From positions 1 through 9,249 of the forward strand of contig JAZQDP010000464.1 in the NCBI GenBank assembly GCA_045546875.1: DNA of 9,249 nt, written 5' to 3'. Below, in pieces: positions 1 through 6,500 of the stretch (position 1 is the first letter of the stretch; each line of letters begins with the position of its first letter). Source of the DNA: RUG11551 sp045546875 (GTDB lineage: Bacteria; Planctomycetota; Planctomycetia; Pirellulales; Thermoguttaceae). The notes beneath the pieces were generated by a model. It did no database searches. It was not told the DNA's origin and saw nothing but the letters and a program-made list of their open reading frames with translations. Both the position numbers and the translations under genes were made by a program.

Positions 1-87
1 TCTTGTATTTCTTGCAATTTTAGCATAGAATATAGTGTTAGTAACTTAATAGGAGCTAAAAATATGCCGTATGATATTCCGGTATAA
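1..87 (+). other. Possible 3' end of an upstream gene, or a tiny leader ORF (MPYDIPV)
   Basis: One frame is open from the first base to a TAA at 85-87 (28 codons, ending GAKNMPYDIPV), so it could be the tail of an upstream gene. Within that frame an ATG at 64 is preceded by a good AGGAG ribosome-binding sequence at 51-55 (8-base spacing), which would give a seven-residue peptide. I recognise no family in the 28 residues, and an AT-rich stretch this short can stay open by chance. The two readings cannot be separated without upstream sequence. Confidence 0.2.
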
Positions 88-171
88 TTATTGTGTAAAT
101 CTCTTGGTTTACGATTTTTATTGAGACGAAGACGATTGACGTTAAACGATTTTTTAACAGAGCGTTAATTT
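88..171 (+). promoter_or_regulatory. Leader of the giant gene with interlocking inverted repeats
   Basis: This is a short non-coding stretch before the giant gene. It contains GTTAA at 141-145, TTAAC at 154-158 and GTTAA at 164-168. The central TTAAC can pair with either flank, and the first pairing extends to six bases (GTTAAA 141-146 with TTTAAC 153-158). Just upstream, TATAAT at 83-88 matches a -10 hexamer but has no convincing -35 element at 16-18 bases, and it overlaps the stop of the possible upstream ORF. A promoter is therefore not firmly supported. The pairings are short and AT-rich. Confidence 0.2.
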
Positions 172-175
172 GGAG
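172..175 (+). promoter_or_regulatory. Ribosome-binding site (GGAG) of the giant gene
   Basis: GGAG lies nine bases before the ATG at 185, a normal Shine-Dalgarno distance, and supports that start. The same frame has a stop (TAA) at 155-157, so the protein cannot begin further upstream than that. A TTG at 170 overlaps the GGAG and is an unlikely start. Confidence 0.7.
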
Positions 176-184
176 AATATTAAA

Positions 185-541
185 ATGAAGTTCCGGACTG
201 TTATGTCGAAAATTTGGTCTACGTTATTTAACAGCCCAAATAATTATAAGCAGCGATATAACTCCACATTGCGATTGCATGGCAGGGATCAAGGCGCTTT
301 ATGTTGCCGTTTGGAAGCTCTGGAAGAACGCGACTTGTTGAGCGTTTCTCCGTGTGAAATTTATTGTCCCGATGTTTGTGTTTCTGATTATGCAATTGAA
401 AGCAAGGAATCGTCTAATGCTGATATTGAGAACGACAATGGTTATCTGACAGCGATTATTGAAAATGCTCAAAATGAATTGTTGTCTGAAAGAATGGATG
501 CTCAAACGGATTTGCAAAAAGGCATTGTTCTTTTAGCGGAT
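185..541 (+). other. N-terminal region with planctomycete LExLExRxLLS motif and acidic linker
   Basis: Residues 1-41 are basic and polar (MKFRTVMSKIW at the start) with no clear hydrophobic core. RLEALEERDLLSV follows at residues 42-54 (308-346). This matches the short N-terminal signature seen in many planctomycete extracellular proteins (Planc_extracel / LEPR-XLL type), generally thought to mark export although its machinery is not established. Residues 57-119 are acidic, with several cysteines near 57-66, and look like a linker. Confidence 0.8.
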
Positions 542-3500
542 GGCGATGTAGAGATTACTTCTTTAACTTATTCTGCGTTATCAAATGCTATTAGTTCCGT
601 TAGCGCAGGCGGAACAATTACGTTTAATTCCTCATTGGCGGGCGGAGTTTTAACGATGCCAACGTCCGATTTGACAACGGGCTATCTAAAAGACATCTAT
701 TCGTTCAGCATTCAAAAAAGTTTAACAATTGACGCCTCAAATCTGAATATTTCGATTGTTGGAGACGGTAATTTTGGTATTTTTACCATTTCTCAGCCAG
801 AGAGTTCTCCGGTAGAAGCAACTATCCGAGGTTTAACGCTTACAAACGGAGGCAACCGTTATTTAGAAGGGAGGAAATATGGGTCGCCAGCAGGAGTGGT
901 TACTGTTAATTCCGGATCGTTAATTTTGGATGGATGTACAGTTGCCGATTCGCTAACTGGTATTTTGAACTGGGGCGCTGTAACGATTTACAATTCAACG
1001 ATTGCTAATAATTCAAATACAGGCGTTAAAAATTTAGGGACGCTGACGGTAGTTTCTTCGATTATTTCGGATAATTCCAATAGCGGCATTTCCAATTTTG
1101 GCGCGTGTACGTTAGTCAATAGTCTGATAGTTAATAACGTCAATTCGAGTTATGGCGCTGGAATTTGTAATTCTGCGATAACATATACAATTTCAGAAAC
1201 CTCAACAACCTATTCAGCCACGAAGTTGGATATTTATAATTGTACAATTTCGGGGAACTGGTCGTCTGGCAGCGATCATGGTTTTGCAGCGGGTTTTGCT
1301 AATGCTGTATCTTCCGCGAACGTAAACGTGTATAATTCTGTTATTACAGGAAATGGCGGCGAGTCAGAAACAGCGTCTAACGCGGCAGACTTTTATAACT
1401 GGGGTTCGATGACGATTAACAATTCCCGATTTGGAAGCGGATATAATTCGGGATATAAGAAAGATCTGCCTGCAGCCTCTGCCGGTTTTAAGGTTGCGCC
1501 GGAGTTCGACTCGTCCGGAAATCTGACCAATACGCCCAATTATCGGCTTGTATCGGATTCCGTTTTGAAAGACGCTGGCGAGAACAGCTACTTAACCGCT
1601 TCAGGTTTTGCGATTGCTCATGACATCTCTGGAGTTGGCGTTAGAACGTATAGCGATACAATCGACATCGGGGCGTACGAATATCAACCCCCCATTTATA
1701 TGCCCTGTCCGGAATTAAGCGTTATTGGCGATCCCACGTCTGACACGGTAAATTTATCGTGGACGTCTGTTGAGAATTATGGGTATATGCTTGAATATTC
1801 CACCGCGTCTGATTTTTCAACAAATGTTGTATCGCAATTATTTGAATCGTCAGCCAGCAGCGTTACAATAGATTCGTTAGAACCCAATTTAACCTATTAT
1901 TTTCGCATTAAAGCTTTGGCTCAAGAGGGTGCGGAAGATTACCAGGATTCTCTTTGGGCAACGGCAAGCGCAACAACCGTGCCTACAGGATCCTTGCAAG
2001 ATTTGATTCACGTCGATTGGACAGGGGTTCTGTATAACGGAACAGCGCAAATTCCAACGATTTCCAGTTCGGCGACAGTTGCGTATTCCTATGTGGTAAC
2101 GTACAATGGAGCTACTACGACAAACGCTTTTCCGAGTATGAAAAATGTTGGAACGTACGATCTGACGATCCGATTTAGCGCGCCGGGCTATGATGATTAT
2201 GTAACGTCATCGTCATTTGTTATTTCTGTCGCCCCTGTTACCATTGCCTCGTTAATAGCCAATGACAAAGATTACGTCGAAGGAGATGCAAGCGCAACTC
2301 TGCGTTCGTATACATTCATTGGCGTGGCAGATGGAGAAGACTTGCTTTTAAGCGCTACAAATGGAACGTTTGATTCTGATCAAGCGGGAGCGCATTATGC
2401 AACGTTTGACGTCGCGTTGCAAAACGGTTCTAATAGTCAAGCGTCAAATTATGTATTGGTTGACTCTACAGGCGCCGCTATTACATCAATGCAAACTACG
2501 CAAACTGCTTTGATTGCCAATTACAGCTTTTTGGAACCGACGATTTCTTACGCTAATGGAATTCTATCGTTCGACTGGCAAAATATTGGCTACGCAACAG
2601 ATTACACGTTTCAGTACCGATTTAATAACCCTGAAGTTAATGGCTCATCCTATTCAGGTTATTATACTCTTAACTTGACGGATTCTGTGTGTTCAATAGA
2701 AATGATTCCGGGAACGACTGTTTCGTATCGCTATAAAACGGCGGATGGGGCAAGCTGGTCAAATGAGTTTACATACGCAATAGCGGCAGAAGACGTTTCC
2801 GGTTGGAATGTCGATATTGACGGTTCGTCTGTAAACGTCTTTACGCTGCATTCTAAATCTGACTGGGCGTCGGACTCTTCATGTAAAACGATTTACCTCG
2901 ATTTCAATGGATATATAACATACGATACACAATGGAACGTCGAATATTCAAAAGATGTGATTGTTACCCCATCTTGTTTGGATAAATTTACTGCAGAGGA
3001 TATTTACTTTATCTGGAAACAGGTGTCTGAAGATTATGCGCCTTTTGACGTTGACGTAACGACAGAGTTTACGTCTCTTGACAATCTGTACATTACATCG
3101 GATCGAGATAAAAAATATGGTATGAGAGCCGCTATTGGCGGGGCAAGCGAAAACGTTTTAGGCATCAGCGCTGGTGGAATTGCGTATGAGAGCGTTTATA
3201 GTCGTTTTTACACAACGGCAAACAGCAGCAAGTTCTATTCTCCGGCTTTTGTTTTTGCGGAGAGCCTTTCAGATTTCACGCCCAAAATTGTTGGCGACGC
3301 GGTATCGCATGAAATAGGGCATACCTTTGGATTAACTCATGACGGTTATCCGTCTAACACACGTTATTATCCTGGCGCTAAGGGCTGGGGACCGATTATG
3401 GGCGCGCCATATTATCAGGCGATTACTCAGTGGAGCAAAGGAGAGTACAAAGACGCTAATAATCGAACTCAAGACGATCTTGCACAGATTAGCAAACATT

Positions 3501-6500
3501 TATCGTACATAACAGACAACGACAATTCTGCGTCGACTGCAACGGTTATAAATTTGGATTCTGTAGGCGTGGTTGCTTCGGGAATCGTTTCCAGTTCTTC
3601 ATCAACGTATGACTATAACGGCAACAAGATTGATAAAGATTACGACTGGTATAAATTGGCGTTGACTGCTGGAACTTATACATTTGTGATTGGCGGAGAG
3701 TATTCATCGGTATCAGAACAGAATATTGCCAATCTTAACGCGCATGTAGATGTTTATTGCGATACGGACTCCAATTACAATTCGGTTGCGTTGGCTGGGG
3801 AACATACAGGCGAAGATGCCGATGTGGTAGAAACGGTTACGATTAACGTTTCGACTCCGGGCGTTTATTACCTTCGAGTAACAGGGGAAGGGAAAGGCGT
3901 TCCTGTTAATGGCGTTTACAGCGACGGAGATTATTCTGATTATGGTTCGCTGGGGTATTATTCGATCGTGTGTTCTCTATTTGATGACCACGAAGCCTTG
4001 TCAACGATTGTAACGACAACAGAAGACGTCGTAAACTCTAAAGACGGTTTAATTTCGCTTCGGGAAGCAATTCAATACGCCTCGAACGGCGATACGATTA
4101 CGTTTGATTCAAGCTTAAATGGCTCGACGATAACCCTGGATCAATCTGAGGGATTCGGCGTTTTTCAGATTGAAAAAACGGTTTTGATTGACGCTTCCGA
4201 TTTGAGTTCGGGGATTGTAATCAATGGAAATGGCGGGCAGATTTTTGATGTGGCTCAAGACGGCGAGTTGTCGCTCAACAGCATTACGTTCACCGGCGCG
4301 GCAAATGCGTTGCAAACGTCTGACGAGGGAGCGCCGATTTCAGGCTGGGGCGGAGCGATTTACGCTCAAGGGACAGTATCGATTGAGAATTGCGTCTTTA
4401 CCGAAAATCAGGCTGGGTTTGGCGCTGCCATTTATACCACAGGCGATTTGAATATAAAGTCCTCTGTTTTTGATTCCAATTCGGTTAATGCGTACGGCGG
4501 AGCGATTTACGTATCTTCAAATGAAAGCGTTGTTTTCATTACGGATTCTCAGTTTGACAGTAACAGATGTGAAACTCAGTATGCCACGTATGGCGGGGCG
4601 ATTTTTAATACCGGTTGTTTGACAATATCTGGTTGTGAGTTTACGTCCAATTTTGCCAGTAATTTTGGCGGGGCGATTTATCATGAAGGATACGTTTCTA
4701 CATTAACTATTTCCGACAGCGTTTTTAACTCCAATTCTGCCCGTTACTACGGCGGGGCGATTATGCTCAATAACTGCGGATCTACCGTTATTACAAACAG
4801 CCTGATTTTTAAAAACTCTGCCGCTCAAGGTTCAGCCATTTATAATAATGTATACGATTATTCCAACGAAACCAATAATTATAATTCCGCATCTTTTACA
4901 TTGGCAAATGTAACTATTGCCAAAAACGAGTCAAGCAATTATGGTGCGTTGTATTCTGTCAGTAACGCTTATTTATACAATACGATTATTCAGGCTGACG
5001 GGGGCATGGCGGTATTTAAAATGCAGGGCGATACTGGAACCGGCTCGATGTGGGGACAGAACAATCTGATATCTTCCATGTACGGTTCATTTACTGCAGA
5101 TGAGGCAACGGTAGATGGCGGTTATACGTCTGGCTCTCCAACGTTTGTTAATGCCAGTGGCAATTATTCAGAGATTTCCGATTATGCTTTGACTGACATT
5201 TCTCTTGGAGTTGATGATGGAAACAACGACATTGCTAATCGTTATGGAATGACAAATCAAACAAAAGACATAATTGGGAACAGCCGAATATATGAGGGAA
5301 CCAATATAGATCTTGGCGCTTTTGAATTACAGTCCAGCGTTCAAGCTCTGTCCTCTCCTGTTGTTTCTTCCTCTATTAACGGAACGAACGTTGTCTTTTC
5401 GTGGGAACCCGTCGAGAATGCGTCTACGTATACGATTATGTACCAAATTACTGGAGAGGAAATGACGGATTCTCAGTGGTTTACAGCGTCGGGATTGTCC
5501 ACGACGTCGTTTGCGATTCCGAAATTGATAAACGGCGTTTGTGTAACCGCGCGAGTGCAGGCAGATGGGACGGAATTTTATACCAAGTCCGATTGGTCAG
5601 AAGCAACCGCAACCATTGCCCCATTGGATTTATCGGGTTATAATGTCGATCTTGACGGCGATAGCGTAAAAGAAACCAATGTGTTTACTTTGTCGTCGAA
5701 ACCGGATTCCAACTATACGATTTATCTCGATTTTACCGGTCATTTGGTTACGTCAACAGCATGGAACGGAGACGATTACGGCGATATTATTCGCATTGAC
5801 GCCAGCGTCGGAACTACATATTCTGCCGATGACATATTGTACATTTGGCGTACAGCTGCAGAAGATTACGCGCCTTTTGATGTTAATGTTACTACAGCAT
5901 TTCCAGGACTTGACGCTATTTTATATGACAATACCGAAAGTGATTTGCAATGGGGAAAACGAATTGTTATCGGAAAAAATTACTGTATGAATTCAGACAA
6001 TTCGTCTCCCAATAAATCCAATGTTACAACCGCGGGCGTTTCTTTTGTTGGGTCGTTCCAGCAAATGCTTGAAGACGTTGCGTTTGTTTGGACGCGTGGA
6101 AAGAAGTATGACGCGGAGACGGTTACTCATGAATCGGGACACACGTTAGGTCTATATCATGCTGGAAGCAGTACGTATATCGGTCAGAGCGTATACTTTA
6201 GTGGTGAACAGTACTGGGCGCCAATTATGGGATCGGGGTATTCTTACAGTATGGTTCAGTGGACGCAAGGTGAATACCCGGGGGCGCAAACTGTTACCAA
6301 TAACACTGGCGAAGAACTCAATAAACTGGATGAATGTCAAAATGAATTATTGATTATATCCAGTTACATTCCGTTTATTGAAGACGATGTCGCTACCTTA
6401 TCGACAGACGGAAATTACACCGTGGATGGAACGCCGGCGGCGTTATTGAATTCTGCCCCGTCAAACGGTCAGTCTTCCTCTATTTCTTATACCGGAATGA

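Noticed and set aside
83..88. TATAAT as a sigma-70 promoter
   Set aside because: No acceptable -35 hexamer at 16-18 bases and no extended -10 TG; the match alone in AT-rich DNA is weak.
299..517. A 72-codon minus-strand ORF
   Set aside because: It lies wholly inside the giant gene, matches no family, and has no ribosome-binding site I trust; the plus frame carries clear domain motifs.
5642..5674. DLDGDS segment as an EF-hand or dockerin calcium site
   Set aside because: The spacing does not match the DxDxDGxxxxxE loop and the equivalent linker in module 1 (DIDGSS) lacks the third acidic residue.
5401..5990. Two plus-strand ORFs (80 and 103 codons) in another frame
   Set aside because: They overlap the FN3 and protease 2 coding sequence, which is unmistakable in the main frame; their translations have no recognisable motif.
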